From contig NC_081146.1 in assembly GCF_958295425.1 (NCBI RefSeq), forward strand, positions 13,066,985 through 13,130,984: 64,000 nucleotides of DNA. Direction: 5' to 3'. Shown piece after piece: positions 13,015 to 24,891 of the stretch (position 1 is the stretch's first letter; each line of letters starts with the position of its first letter). The notes under the pieces were generated by a model. That model ran no database searches and had not been told where the DNA came from. It saw only the letters and a program-made list of their open reading frames with translations. A program made the position numbers and the translations under genes. This DNA is from Solea solea (lineage: Eukaryota; Chordata; Actinopteri; Pleuronectiformes; Soleidae).

Positions 13015-13800
13015 ATGGAAAATGACGGCGCGCATAATAAGAGCTGCTATAAAGTTTGATTGTTGTCATTGGATATCTGCTCAGGCTGCCGTTGTAGCTC
13101 TTTGTCTAAATCCAGTTAGCATGGTGATAAACTGGGCTCTGACGGTGTTTACTCTGGAGTCGCAGCCGTGCGGCTTGAGGAATGCTCTTATCGCTGTTAT
13201 TGCGGCGACCGCTTCACACGGCCGGTTAACACACTGGCGCGCGAAAATGAGAGCTGACAGCGTTCAGTCCCCTCAGGTGCCTGTAGCCTCATTCCCTCAG
13301 CTAATGTCCGTCAGTATTGCTCATTATTCAAATGAGATGAATGGGATAGTGTCAGACAGCGAGAGTTGGGTGGCAGTGTTATTTTGACCCGTTGTAAATG
13401 TCGCAACCTTGCCCCGGTGCCTTTCCTCGCGGAGTGGTGACGCTGAAGGGGTGCGGCTCGGTGTAAATAATGGCCCCCTTCGCTGTGCCGCTCTTTACGA
13501 AATGCCTGTAAATAAATCAGCAAGTGCTCGATTCCGATATCAATTTTAACACAGAGAATTGACACCTGGCTAATTTACAAGGGCTTTGTGAAATAGAAAA
13601 GTGATAAAAGGCTCATGTCAATCTGCTGAAGCAAGCGCGGGCGAATATCATACCTCTTGTTAAGCCACAAGGCCCCTGCCTATGAAAGTGATTGCTCTGT
13701 CAGTGCGCTAAATAATGAGATTAAATTAATCAGAAAATGATTTACACTGCAAAATCTCAAGCATGTTTGAAACTCACCCCGAAATAGAAGGCGCTACGAA
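13015..13800. promoter_or_regulatory. candidate long conserved noncoding block
   Basis: About 785 bp without simple repeats and with many CpGs: for example GACGGCGCGCATAATAAG, GCGGCGACCGCTTCACACGG, CACTGGCGCGCGAAAATGAG, AATTTACAAGGGCTTTGTG and GAGATTAAATTAATCAG. The mix of CpG-bearing segments and ATTA cores stands out from the neighbouring DNA. A 121-codon frame (13022-13387) crosses it, but its protein is unlike any family I know and is more likely chance in a stop-poor GC-rich segment. Confidence 0.4.
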
Positions 13801-14120
13801 GTGAAGGCAGTGTTGTGAACTACAAAAAGCAGCACTAAGCAACCTGGGAAGGAAAAAAAAAAAGCGTCAGTGTGCTTCGTAGGCCCTCGGTATTGAGAAG
13901 AGGCCAAGTGTATTGTATCCCATAACCTCCTGTTATTGCCATACAACACAGGCGGTGGTGGCGGCCCCAGCCACTATGATGGAGCACCCTTCTCCTCCTG
14001 AGAAAGAATGTTTGCTTACTATTTCATCATCCCCTGGGGCCACAGGAAAATAAGCCCATCAGTTGTCATTGTGACAGGATAAAAATGGAGCCGTCATATT
14101 TCAGTAACACAATGCATGCG

Positions 14121-14175
14121 GGGAGAGCGAGAGAGAGAAAGAGAAGAGAAGAGAGAGGGAGAGAGAGAGAGAGAG
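14121..14175. repeat. GA-rich low-complexity tract
   Basis: Imperfect (GA)n purine run on the plus strand. Confidence 0.93.
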
Positions 14176-14793
14176 CACCATCACCCTATCCAGCAAGTGA
14201 ATTATGGACCAGCTTCTTTCTCACGCAAAGACTATAAGTTAATATTATCTCCTCAGGATAATTATAGCAAAGTTCAATTACTGACCCAGCATTACCGTGT
14301 GGCCCTGCACTGTGGGTTCTGACACGCACCCCTTTTACACATTTATCTTTTCACTCTAACACAGTAAATCTGCATGATGGCAGTGATTTATCTACTGGTG
14401 CCCGTTCCTCGGCTCCACCACCATTCTTCTTCACATACAACGATTGGCCGGGGTCCCTAGAGTCCCCTTGAGCTTAATGTAAGCTTTTCTTTTTACACTG
14501 TATTTTCGGACTAGTTTGTGTCCCCCCTTTTGTCTTCCCTGAATGGGGCAGAGGTCTGGGATTTTGCATTTACTCTACAAGATATATGACCTGGTGATTG
14601 CCGTACGCGGGGGCTCATGAACTCTACTCCAAATCCTCTGGGTGCGCCGGAACGGCTGCATTGTATGGGACCACGGCAAGCTCTTAACAATGCCACTCTT
14701 CAGCCGGTATCTCGGATGTTCCGTGTGAAATCCTTGACAGTGCAATTGACATCCACATGTTGCCTTGTTAGCATGGAGGACATCTTTTGGGGT

Positions 14794-14813
14794 CTGTTAG
14801 CGTGTGCTAACAG
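14794..14813. other. perfect 8-bp hairpin
   Basis: Arms CTGTTAGC and GCTAACAG are separated by GTGT. The same TGTTAGC core occurs about 30 bp upstream. Confidence 0.8.
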
Positions 14814-15869
14814 TGCTTTGGTGCAGGAAAAGGGCTCCAAAGAGGCAGGGCAGTGCTGTGAACTGCCCCATTGATGTGTCCTCAGTTTCAGTTTGAGGAC
14901 AACTTAAGGGAAGGGGCTCAACCCCAAGAAACATGCAGCGGTAAATGCAAAATTTTAATGATTTAAGGTATTTATTTTAAATTAATTTAACCTTAATTGG
15001 AGCATATTATGATTTTTTTGTTTAATCCATGAAAACCCCAATATATATATGTACACACACACACAAGATAAGCCCGGGTTGGGAAGATGATAATGACACT
15101 ACAGTATAGCAACACCACTTTTATTCAGTCCTGACATGTTTCAACAGAATCCTCAGATCAGACATTAGCTGTACTCCAGTGTCACAAACAACAGAGAGGA
15201 TATCCTGCGTGTCACCAGTGTTCTTCGACAACTATTGTATTGCATCGCAGAGATTAAATAGGAATATCAAATTAGCATGCATATATTACAGAACAATATG
15301 TAAGTCCGCCCTTTTTTTTTCTTCTTCTTTCTATCACATAGACTCTTACTCCTAGTGTGACATTTGAGCTACAGCATATTATATCTCATACTCTGCAGGC
15401 TATTTGCATAAGAATTGACTGTCTGCCTACTAAGCAATGGCCTGCTTAAAGACTCAGCTGAAAATGTGTGCGTGTCACGCATACGAACACCTAAATCAAG
15501 TCAGAGCCTCGCCCTCATATTCCGCAACAATTATTTGGAAACGGCGCGGCAGTCAAATTCATACAAATCAAATTTCATTTATATGAGACACATGTTAAAG
15601 AGGTGTACACTTTCAGTAATTATTCTGTAAACCTGGCCCCATATTTTCATGCAAATGTATTAGATAGTGACACGTCAAATATGAAATCCAATTTGTTGGT
15701 TATGAAACACATGTAGGCAAAAAATGCGTACACTAATTATTTTGGGGGCACCCTGCTCTCCCCCCCGCCCCCCATTTCATACACAAACTGAACTGGATAT
15801 TACATTTGCTTAAAACTCAATCATGAAAAATGAAGACTCGATTTGAAAAAATTTTAATAAAGATAAGTT

Positions 15870-16245
15870 GCTTCTATCATTGAATCAGGGAATGCTAATC
15901 GGCGCTTTCATTCGGGTGGCGGCAGATAATGTCACCCTAGCTTGAGGCTCTTATTTTGCAATAAAGCATTTACATTCTAATGATTTTATTATAGCTTATA
16001 CAGGCTGTCAGTGACAGACCAACTGAGCCGCAGCCCCTTCCTCCCAGCCGCTCCCATTCAAATCGGCTGGCAAATTGTATCAGCTATCAGCTCTGAGTGC
16101 TTTTATCAAGCTCGCCCAGTGGCAAGCCAGGGCCCACCACAATGAGATGTCTATTGCTTGAAGAGTCTGTATTTAATCATTTCTGCTCGCCGGTATTGTT
16201 CTGCTTACAGTGCATAAATAAGTGCTTCAAATAACCCTGGAGTGC
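15870..16245. promoter_or_regulatory. candidate conserved noncoding block
   Basis: Complex sequence with GGCGGCAGATAATGTCACCC, TTTGCAATAAAGCATTTACA, TGATTTTATTATAGC, GGCTGTCAGTGACAGACC (inverted TGACAG/CTGTCA TALE-type pair), ATTGTATCAGCTATCAGC and GTATTTAATCATTTCTGC. Two direct copies of TATCAGCT-like sequence lie side by side at about 16077-16093. Confidence 0.4.
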
Positions 16246-16308
16246 CACTGACAATGAAACAAAGTATCTGTCTTATTTATCTTCCTTGCATTCCTCACTG
16301 TACCCCTC

Positions 16309-16343
16309 GTGTGTGTGTGTGTGTGTGTATATATCTATATATT
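16309..16343. repeat. (GT)n-(AT)n compound microsatellite
   Basis: Ten GT units merge into AT-rich repeats. Confidence 0.9.
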
Positions 16344-16360
16344 TTTTATTATATATTTTT

Positions 16361-18769
16361 TCTGCCTTTTCACCACTTTCTTTATTTGCTGCAGGCAATG
16401 TTTCTTATTCACTCACCTTTAGTCTTGGAGCAGTCTGAAATTACTCGCTGATGAGTGGAAGGCTTTTGAGATATAGATAACTAAAAAGCACTTTTGAACA
16501 GCAAAAAATCTCCAGTCGCCTGACAAGTCTGTTAGAGAATCACCTCAAAGGGAAACAATGGGATTGGACGCGGGGGCCGTTCCTCTGAAAGTGAGGAATT
16601 GTTTAATCTTTATCTTATGAGGTGAGCAAAATGCTTTGCGTAAATTGGCTTACGTCGCATCACATCACGCCAAGGTCCTCATGCCTAAAATAAGAGAGTC
16701 TTTTTTTTTAAAAATCTTTTTCACATGACGTTAATGTCCTGTTAACTTCAGGTTAGTTATAACAAAACAATTGTTATAATGAAAGGAAATTGGTAGGACA
16801 TGTTACAAGTCTACAAGCACCTGCTCTTTAGGAAACATTACATCATGACACATGAGCAAATGTTAAACGTAGTGATGCTGTAGTAGACCACATGTCGTTA
16901 CAGTGTGTGTAAAAGCAGTCTATTATTAATGACGTTGTCCTTATTTAACCAAAACAGTCACAATTTGTTTGTCCTTGTGTTTTTTTTTTTGTTTTTTTTT
17001 TTATTTTTTATTATTAATTAACATGAACATTGTGCTTCAGTGGAACACATTTTGTGTTGTACTTGTAGGAGAGAGAACCAAGCCAGTAACAAGATATGTA
17101 GCGTCTCTGTTACGGTGTTACTCTGTTTGGCCATGTGCAGTCTGGTGTTACATGAAGCTTAAGTAATGTAAAGTATTAGGAGTGGGAACTTTTTCTCGAG
17201 TCCCGCCAAGATATATAGACCAGTTAGAAGCAACATTTCCTTTGGCTAGAAGAGGACTTGCGGTTGTAAATGTTGTGTTCAACACCTTTTTATTGCACTT
17301 TCCATAAACAAACAACGTGAACTCTAAATATAATTTGTCTTACATCGCATCAAAAAAAAAAAAAGGGACGGCGTGAGAATAATAATGTAAACGGGTAAAC
17401 GATTGTATAGGAGCTCTGCTGCTCATGTGTTATTTTGGGATTTACCTCTCATGTCTAATCATTGTCATACAATCACAGGTGTCAGTTCAACATTGAGGAC
17501 CGCAGTGACGCGATACAATCATCCATGTCCTTCTATAGTTTTCAGGTGTTCTAGTACAGCGGCCCGGCCATCGTTGACTGCTCAGGGTGTACCTATACAC
17601 ACGGCAGCATGGGATTGTGTTCCAAGTTTAACAAGAGTGCTTTGAACTCACTTTGGAGTTGAATCACCTAACCCCGGGGCAGGTTTGTCACCGTAGCCTC
17701 ATGTATCAACACGAGACAGAGAATGCCTCAGAGGGACTTTGACTAATTGGGGGGGTTAAACCGCCGTTCATGAATCTCTGGCTTGATCCTCTCAAAATAT
17801 AATGAATCTGGGCAGGTTTTGAAAAGCCAGGAAACATTTCTTGTGACCTTAGTTGTGAGGCGTTATTCTGGGAGACATGACCGTAAACCCATCCCTCTTC
17901 TCCTAAGGCAGTTAAATACCTGCCATTGTGCACCATTGTTCCGTTATTGCTGTTGTCCCTTTTTCTTTCAAACTCAATTCTTTATTTTGGTGTATATTGT
18001 TACTGCAGAGAAGCTCTTTTTATCCTGAAGGCAAACATCAAACTAAGAGACAATATCAGCTCCACAAAAGACCTCCAAACTCCATTATGTTTTTTTTTTT
18101 TTCTCTTTTCTGTCTCTGCCACTGCTTCACTCTGTCTTCCTCTCATCCAGTGTTTAGAAAAGTATCACCATTCTCTCCCGTTTAGGTAATTTCAACATGT
18201 TGGAATCGTGTGGTGAAATGATCCCAATGAGCTCATATTTATTTGTTGGAGGTGCAAATTCAAGAACAACAAGTATGGTCACATTTTTACTTTGAATAGC
18301 TGATTGACGGACAGTTGATGAACTAAATATAGTACTACAACATATCAATGACTTAATAAATGTACTATATACTATACATATACTACTATTCTACAACAAA
18401 GGCAAGCCCCCATTCGGGTTTTTAATGGCAGCCCCAAGAAACCCACAAAATTGAAAGCAGGATAAAGGACATAATACCTTTTTTAGGTTAAAAACTAATC
18501 AACAATTTAGTGAATGACATTAGTGAATGGTACATTCCTAGATGCAAACACTTTAAACATTTTATATGTTTAAATTTAGGTTGAAAATTGCCATACTGGT
18601 AAAACGTCTAACCAGTTGAAACAGTAAATATTGTAAATGAAAAGTTTTATTTTGGTGTCAGACAAACTACCTTAGGTCAAAGTATCTCTTGCAAGCGGGC
18701 CTTTCCCCATATCCAGTCCTGTGTTAGCTGAAACCTTTTGTATATATTTAGGCTGAGAATCATTATGCA
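16361..18769. other. intergenic, no gene recognised
   Basis: Holds T-runs (16980-17006, 18090-18102) and an A-run (17352-17364). The part at 16480-16690 is complex with TTACGTCGCATCACATCACG-like CpG sites and could be a weak regulatory block. Confidence 0.5.
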
Positions 18770-19150
18770 GTTTCAATTTATCTGTCAGCTCACTGAGGTA
18801 ATGTGTAATAAATATAGTCGGAGTCATGGTGATAAGCCAACATTTCAGTGGCAGACGAGAGCATTTTTACGCTTTAAAATGTGTGCGGGGTGATTTTTAT
18901 TCAACAGACTAATCCACTGTCCTTTCAGTCATTGTATTATTCACTGTGTGTTCATTTCCTGTTGATCAGATTGACTGTTTGATGTATTCCTCTTACTTGA
19001 CACAGGGACGCTGATAAAACAGTGGCAAATTTACTTATTCTGGCTGACAGACGGCAATTTAGTGGGAAATGAAGTTGTCTTGACGATGATGCCATATTAC
19101 GTACAGACTCTGGCAAATAACCTAGTTTAAATCATCGCCACCACTGTCTG
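18770..19150. promoter_or_regulatory. candidate conserved noncoding block
   Basis: Complex sequence with GTGTAATAAATATAGTCGG, GTCATTGTATTATTCACTG, TGTTGATCAGATTGACTG, TTCTGGCTGACAGACGGC and ATGCCATATTACGTACAG. It ends in a T-run at 19161-19178. Confidence 0.35.
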
Positions 19151-21269
19151 TTTAAATGCGTTTTTTTTTTTTTTTTTATTCCCATTTTAACGGAAGCCTT
19201 TGATGTGATTTGATAAGTGAATACTAATTCCCTGCCAATGAGAGGGGAGGGGGTGGTGCGCAAGTGGAAATTATTATAGAACTGTGATGTCAGTCAACCC
19301 TCTGCCGCACCTTCCCCCATTATTAACTGGTAATTATTGAGCTAGTACATCCTTTACACTGCCTTCAGTGCTGTACTGTGCAGCGCATTTGATTCCACAA
19401 AGGTGGTGGATGCTTTAATCTTATTGTTTTGTCACTTGGTGCAGAATATTAAATTTGGTGGAATATATGAGCGAGTGTTGTTGTGCATGTCCACCCTCAC
19501 TGTGCTTTTTTTTGCTGGAAGAAAAAGAAGAAAGAGAAAAACAGGTGCCCATTATAGACCACACCTCAACATACCCAGACAACAATACACACATAGCATA
19601 TATAAGTTTATTAATATACCGTATATATAAATAGATAATTAGGTTAAAGCAAAAAAATCGGATTTTCCTTTTGACCGTACACTGCAAGAAACTTCTATGT
19701 TGTTTCAAAGACAAAGGCCCTTGTTGTCCGCCATGCTACTGTTTTACATAGCACAATGCCCTAATACATGATTTAAGGAGCTTTCACATATCACATGCAT
19801 TAGGATAATGGAAGGGAATGATAAAAGTTTCAGGAGCATTAACATGTGATGCATAAAATGAAAGAGTGAGAGTAAAGGTCCAAATATATATCATTGTTTA
19901 ATAGTAAAAAAAGGGACAGAATGTGTATGTCACTAAGGGATGACTGGGATACCAGTGATATATTATTTATTTGGTTATCACTTTTATGCCCTTTATCAGT
20001 GAAGGTGGTTGCATGTGTGAGTAGAAATGTTCGTAACAGCTTAAGTATCAGTTAAAATATTAAGGAAAATGCACCGATGCATAACTTGTAATTAAGTGTA
20101 CAGCACTGTAGCCTAAATAATTAGCCATAAATAAGAACTTTATATTATTTCGCCAACCTAGACAGACTGTATTTGAACTGTTTTTCAGAAAGAAAATGAC
20201 CCATACCAGGTGAGACTGTTATAATAAATGTTTATTACTGAATCAATGAGGTAGAGCTGGGTTTGCATGGGGTCAGTGATCAGAATGTTTATTTTTAAAT
20301 GACAAAAGCGGCAAATTGACCACATTGTGAAAATTTAACAAGACTGACATACCGTGATCCAACTCTTACCCAGTTAAGACGCAACTCCAAGAGGGAAACC
20401 CATGTGGTGTGATCTCTACAAGCATTAGTACTTCATTTAAGGTAGTAGTAGTATCTTGACTATTGATCCGCTGTAGCTTCATTAGCTGGGAACTGACATC
20501 TCAGATTGATGTCTCTTTAAACTGGGTCTTGGTCAGTGATACCTGGGGAATCACACTATTGACTTTGGACTGTTTCTGCTGCTAGGCCTCCAGAGACTCT
20601 GTGTTAGCTTTAATGGGATCCATCAATTCAGCTTCCCTTTTAATAATTATTGTTTTACCATTCACAAGAGACTGCAGCATCTGAAGTTGTTATTTATTTC
20701 CACCGTTGCCTGGAGACAACAGAGACTCTCTTGTCTCAAGGAATTTGTAATTTGGGACGGAAGGGGGTTGTTTTTTTTTTCATTCTTTTTTCAAGACAAG
20801 CTCCTCCTTTCAACCCCGTCTTCCAAAGAACAATACACAAGGGAAGATTACAAAGAAAAGATAAAATTCCATATGAGTAATCCAGAAATCCCTGTTCAAT
20901 AATTTGACATCATTAACCTGTATATTGAAGAAAGGGAACAAGCTTTTCCCAAAGATTAGCATTGTGTAATTGAAAGACTGTTCCTCTCTGTGTGACAGAC
21001 AATTGATTTTCATACATTCGATGCCAAGACTCGTGTTGTTGTTCTTAACGGTGTCTTTGATTCTCATCTGGTTTAACACACGGTGACCACAGGAAGTTGA
21101 GACACATAAAAGCACAACCTTGCAGACCTTCAAGTTCACCTTGTAAGGCGGGGGGGAGGGGCCGTGCGCTGCCTCAGATGCTTCTGAAAAGGCGTTTGGA
21201 GAGAGGGAGAGAATGACAGAGCGATAGAACAAGAGGGAAGAGAGGGAGAATTAAGTGATCTTGGTACAT
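19151..21269. other. intergenic, no gene recognised
   Basis: AT-rich around 19600-20350, more complex at 20480-20900. No domain-bearing open frame or repeat family was recognised. Confidence 0.5.
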
Positions 21270-21500
21270 GATGAAAAGGAATGCTAATGTTAAGTACATT
21301 GATCAGCTGCTCCGCCACAGCGAACCCACCCTTTGCCCCCTGCAATATCAATCCATTGAAAACATCATTTGTATCAGCAGTTGTTTCTTTAATTAAGATC
21401 TGGACCAAATCTTTGGTATTGATCTGTGCCATTACCTTATCGACATTGTCTCGCCAAGCTGACTCAGTGGCTTTTTCTCTATTGAAATGACGTTGCTTAG
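21270..21500. promoter_or_regulatory. candidate conserved noncoding block
   Basis: Complex sequence including ATTGATCAGCTGCTCCGCC, CCTGCAATATCAATCCATTG, GTTTCTTTAATTAAGATCTG and GTGCCATTACCTTATCG. It is open in both overlapping frames, but neither protein resembles a family. Confidence 0.35.
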
Positions 21501-22549
21501 GGGTACAAAGTGCACCGCCGTTTTATGTCATATAAGCAAAGCCGAGTCTTTGTCTGCTGTCTGAACGAGGTATTCAGGGTAAGTGGTGCTGACCAGTATT
21601 GACATCCGTTTGTGTCACTTAACAAAATTAAACATGTGGGAAAACAGCCTGCAAGACTTGGAATTCTTACGGGAGTCATGCGTTTGAATCTAGTGGACGT
21701 GATTTTTACACACTGCTTAGCAGCCATATTATATACTATGACCATGCCTGTTTAATGATAAAGGAAAACTATATATTTTTAAAACATTATCAATGGGCAA
21801 GACTATACTTGAAAATCATTATATTTCATCACCAGCAGTATTCTTTTTATTGCCGGATATCTCTCTCTTCTTCACATTTTTCCCCTTGGAGTCCAGCAAT
21901 AATTCCCTCTGAAATAGCCTTCAGTAGACTGTACAGCATTTACTTCATCATCATTAAGAATCTACCCCACAGTCATTACAGTGATTGATACGGCCACCAA
22001 AACCTCAAAGGCATATTTTCTATATGGAATATCCCTTTACTTGGATCTCTTACCTGTCTAACTGAACAATGACACATTTTCTGTTATCTGAGTTTTTGGA
22101 AACTCATCCCTACATCAGCTCTCCCCCATTCTCTCCCTGTTTCTGCTTTTTCTGCCTTTCTTGGAGTCTGTCTGCAGAGCCGCCTGGTGTCTCCTCTCCA
22201 GCCCAGCCCCTCTGCGTGGCGTGCATTGGTATAGGAGGCACTCCTGAATCCATGTGCCTCCCTGTGCCTCAGGTGAAGTTTCTCAAGGGCCTACTGCCAC
22301 AGCCTGTGCCTCGCAGGTGGCCTGCTAACACGCAAAGCAGCCCCGCTTCCTGCAGAATACCGCCAGTCAATCCTACTTGTCTCGCCACATGAAGCAGTCC
22401 AGCACCTCCTCCCACCTGATTAAAATACAAACCCCCCCCCCCCCCCTCCCCGCCCCCCCCCCACCGCCCCATCTCTAAGCCCCTGAAGTGTTTAAATATG
22501 TTTCCCCCCAACTTACCCTCCACCCACCCCTGCGGAGCACCCCACATTA
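21501..22549. other. intergenic with C-rich tract
   Basis: No gene recognised. The proline-rich 107-codon frame at 22069-22392 is pyrimidine-driven. Confidence 0.5.
22432..22470. repeat. poly-C tract, G-rich on the minus strand
   Basis: Two long C-runs split by T and G. The minus strand could form a G-quadruplex. Such a run is also a place where length calls are unreliable. Confidence 0.9.
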
Positions 22550-22800
22550 CACTCCTGAAAAATCCCCAAGAAGAGCATTTATTTATTTTTTTCATGAGTG
22601 AAAGGATCGGTGGAGGCTTTGCATCTCCATTGGGCATTTTCAACAACGCCTGCATCGCTCCGATTGCAAACACCACAAACAAATCCAATAGCCCCCGCTA
22701 ATCTGATCATCTCATCCCACAGCACTTTTCATGCTGGGTTCCTCCCTCAGAACCCCTTGTACTAGTTCCAGTCTGGGAGTGTGTGATAAGACACTGGAAA
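22550..22800. promoter_or_regulatory. candidate conserved noncoding block
   Basis: Complex sequence with CATTTATTTATTTTTTTCATG, CTTTGCATCTCCATTGGGC, TGCATCGCTCCGATTGC and CCGCTAATCTGATCATC. Confidence 0.3.
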
Positions 22801-23214
22801 TTTAGTCATCATCTTCAGCGCAAAGGAGCTCAGAGGAGGGATTATGATATTCCTATAACCTTACATTGGATATGGACCGGGGGCAGTTCCTAGCGCGGAT
22901 ACAATCCTGTACATAGCTGTCTGTCCAGCCCTTTTTCTCCCAGCTTCATCCACCGCCTCTTCCCTTTTAAAAGGTTGACTTTACAAGATTAGTGCATGCT
23001 AGCCATCATCATGTTAGCAGAGATAGCGAGGAGAAGAACACAATGTTTACTGTTGCGGAATACATTCGATAAGAGGCCCAAAAATTACACAGTATTAATT
23101 CAGGTTTTGTGTGTGTGTGTATTGGTTAATATAAAAATAGTTGCTAAACTAGATAAATTACATATATTTATTCTGAAGAAACACTAAAAGGATTGGCGAA
23201 ACACTTGAGAATAG

Positions 23215-23500
23215 AATAACATTTCTTCCAGCAGATTTTGAGGAGATTATTCCAAACGCCTGCTGCACACACACAGGGATGGGACGGAAATCACTCTTGA
23301 TCCCCACGGACCTCATTTTGATCAGATTGGCACGTTCGAATATCTGCACCACAAAGACGAGTACTGAGATGACTTTTTGGCATTCTGTGGGTGCCAAACA
23401 AATCAAAACACCATGTTCAAATTTTGCAAGCATGCGTCTCATTTAGTTTGGCAGTTGCATGTCACTCGCTGTATAATTATTGTGAATGTCGTTCAGAATA
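23215..23500. promoter_or_regulatory. candidate conserved noncoding block
   Basis: Complex sequence with GAGGAGATTATTCC, CTCATTTTGATCAGATTGG, TTTTGCAAGCATGCGTC and CTGTATAATTATTGTGAATG. Confidence 0.3.
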
Positions 23501-23614
23501 GGGTTGTGTTTGTTGTTTTTTTTTTTGTTTTGTCTGTTTGCTTTTGGCTGGTCATAATTTCAGTGGAAAAGGGTGTACTACATTTACTACACTTTGAACA
23601 CAGCCTCTCAGTAT

Positions 23615-24330
23615 CCTTCAGCTGAACTTGCAGGATCAATTACTTGCCGCATCGCTCGCTCTCAGCTCTACCCGGGAACTCGTAAACTACTGGCACATGC
23701 ACTGTCACTTATACAGCTGTTTAGACACAGTGTAATCAGGGAACTGGATAAAACACGGCAGCTAAAAACATAGAACACTGGCTGGGGAAATTAAATTAGT
23801 TGGGGAGAGTGATTAAATGGCATGTTAAGCCCAACTTAATGTGTGCTCATGGCTACACTTCCGTTCCAAAGACCAACTAAGAATCTTCGTGTAGTTTTAC
23901 CCAAACAGGCGTTGCACGATCTCGGCACTGTGGCCATCGCACACCTTTCGCAAACACGGCTGCTTTGAGATATCATTAACAAGCAAACACATTGCCTTAT
24001 AGCCTCATATTGCAGAGCAGAGCCAAATCAGAAAGAGAGGCTGCGCTAGATTCAAACAATGTGACTCATGACGGTTATTAACGGACCTCAGCCTCATGTT
24101 TTTTGGTGAGATGGACACACTAAATGGTGTCACAGGCAGGTAATTATGTAGCAGGCACTCTGCAGAGCAGCTCATCACTGTCACACAGTTCACAGTTTGC
24201 CATCTTTCCCCGAGAAACTACTAAGCTGCATCTAATCATGAAAAGAATCCCAGGATATATCTCAGTCCATTAGCGGAGTCACGCTTGCAGTATAACATCA
24301 GTCAAACATTATAATAGCCTGAACAATACT
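23615..24330. promoter_or_regulatory. candidate long conserved noncoding block
   Basis: About 700 bp of complex sequence free of simple repeats: GGATCAATTACTTGCCGC, GAAATTAAATTAGTTGGGG, GTGATTAAATGGCATG, GATATCATTAACAAGC, and GGCAGGTAATTATGTAGC. It ends near ATCTAATCATGAAAAG. Homeodomain cores are frequent throughout. Confidence 0.35.
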
Positions 24331-24788
24331 CTGTCGTCTATGCAGCGAGCTCATTGTTCTGTCATTTTTTTTAAAGTATATATTAGACATCTTTGACAGG
24401 TGGTGTTAAATATTGATTATGAGGCGTTTGAAATGTTTTGGCTGTATATTTTAACACTGCCTTTTTTCTGTCTCTCTCCATCTCTCTCCCCCGCTTTCAT
24501 TCCCGCTCTCTCTGGTCCTCTTAACAGTGCAGCGAGCTCACATTTTTTACCTCCTGTGATACAGACTCATTCAAAGTCAGATTAAATTAGGGCAGGGCTG
24601 TCTCGCTGAGATCCAGAGTGACAGAGATGTCCCAAGCTACAGGAAGCAGCAGTTACAGTTCCAACACCACCACCAACCCCCCCAGCCAACCCAGCCCCCG
24701 CACTTCCCACATCGCCCATCAATATTTCATTAGGTAACCTTAGAAGCAAAGTATAAGTGAACAAGCCTGTGCGTGCGGAGTGCGCGCG

Positions 24789-24795
24789 CACACAG

Positions 24796-24824
<29 letters not shown>
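24789..24824. repeat. (CA)n microsatellite
   Basis: About 18 CA units with one GA interruption, preceded by a short CG/GC alternation. Confidence 0.95.
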
Positions 24825-24826
<2 letters not shown>

Positions 24827-24874
24827 GTAGGTTTGCTGAGTTTCGGTCTGGCCAGACATACGAGGATAGCTAAG

Positions 24875-24891
24875 CCCCCCCCCCCCCCCCC
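24875..24891. repeat. poly-C run
   Basis: About 17 consecutive C. Confidence 0.93.

Larger units (their letters stand above)
13801..15869. other. intergenic, no gene recognised
   Basis: Contains the GA tract (14121-14175), a small hairpin (14794-14813), an AT/CA run (15041-15064) and a C-rich patch (15756-15772). An exact octamer ATGCAAAT occurs at 15649-15656. Confidence 0.55.

Noticed and set aside
13022..13387. 121-codon open frame in a CpG-rich block
   Set aside because: No recognisable domain; the block looks more like noncoding regulatory sequence.
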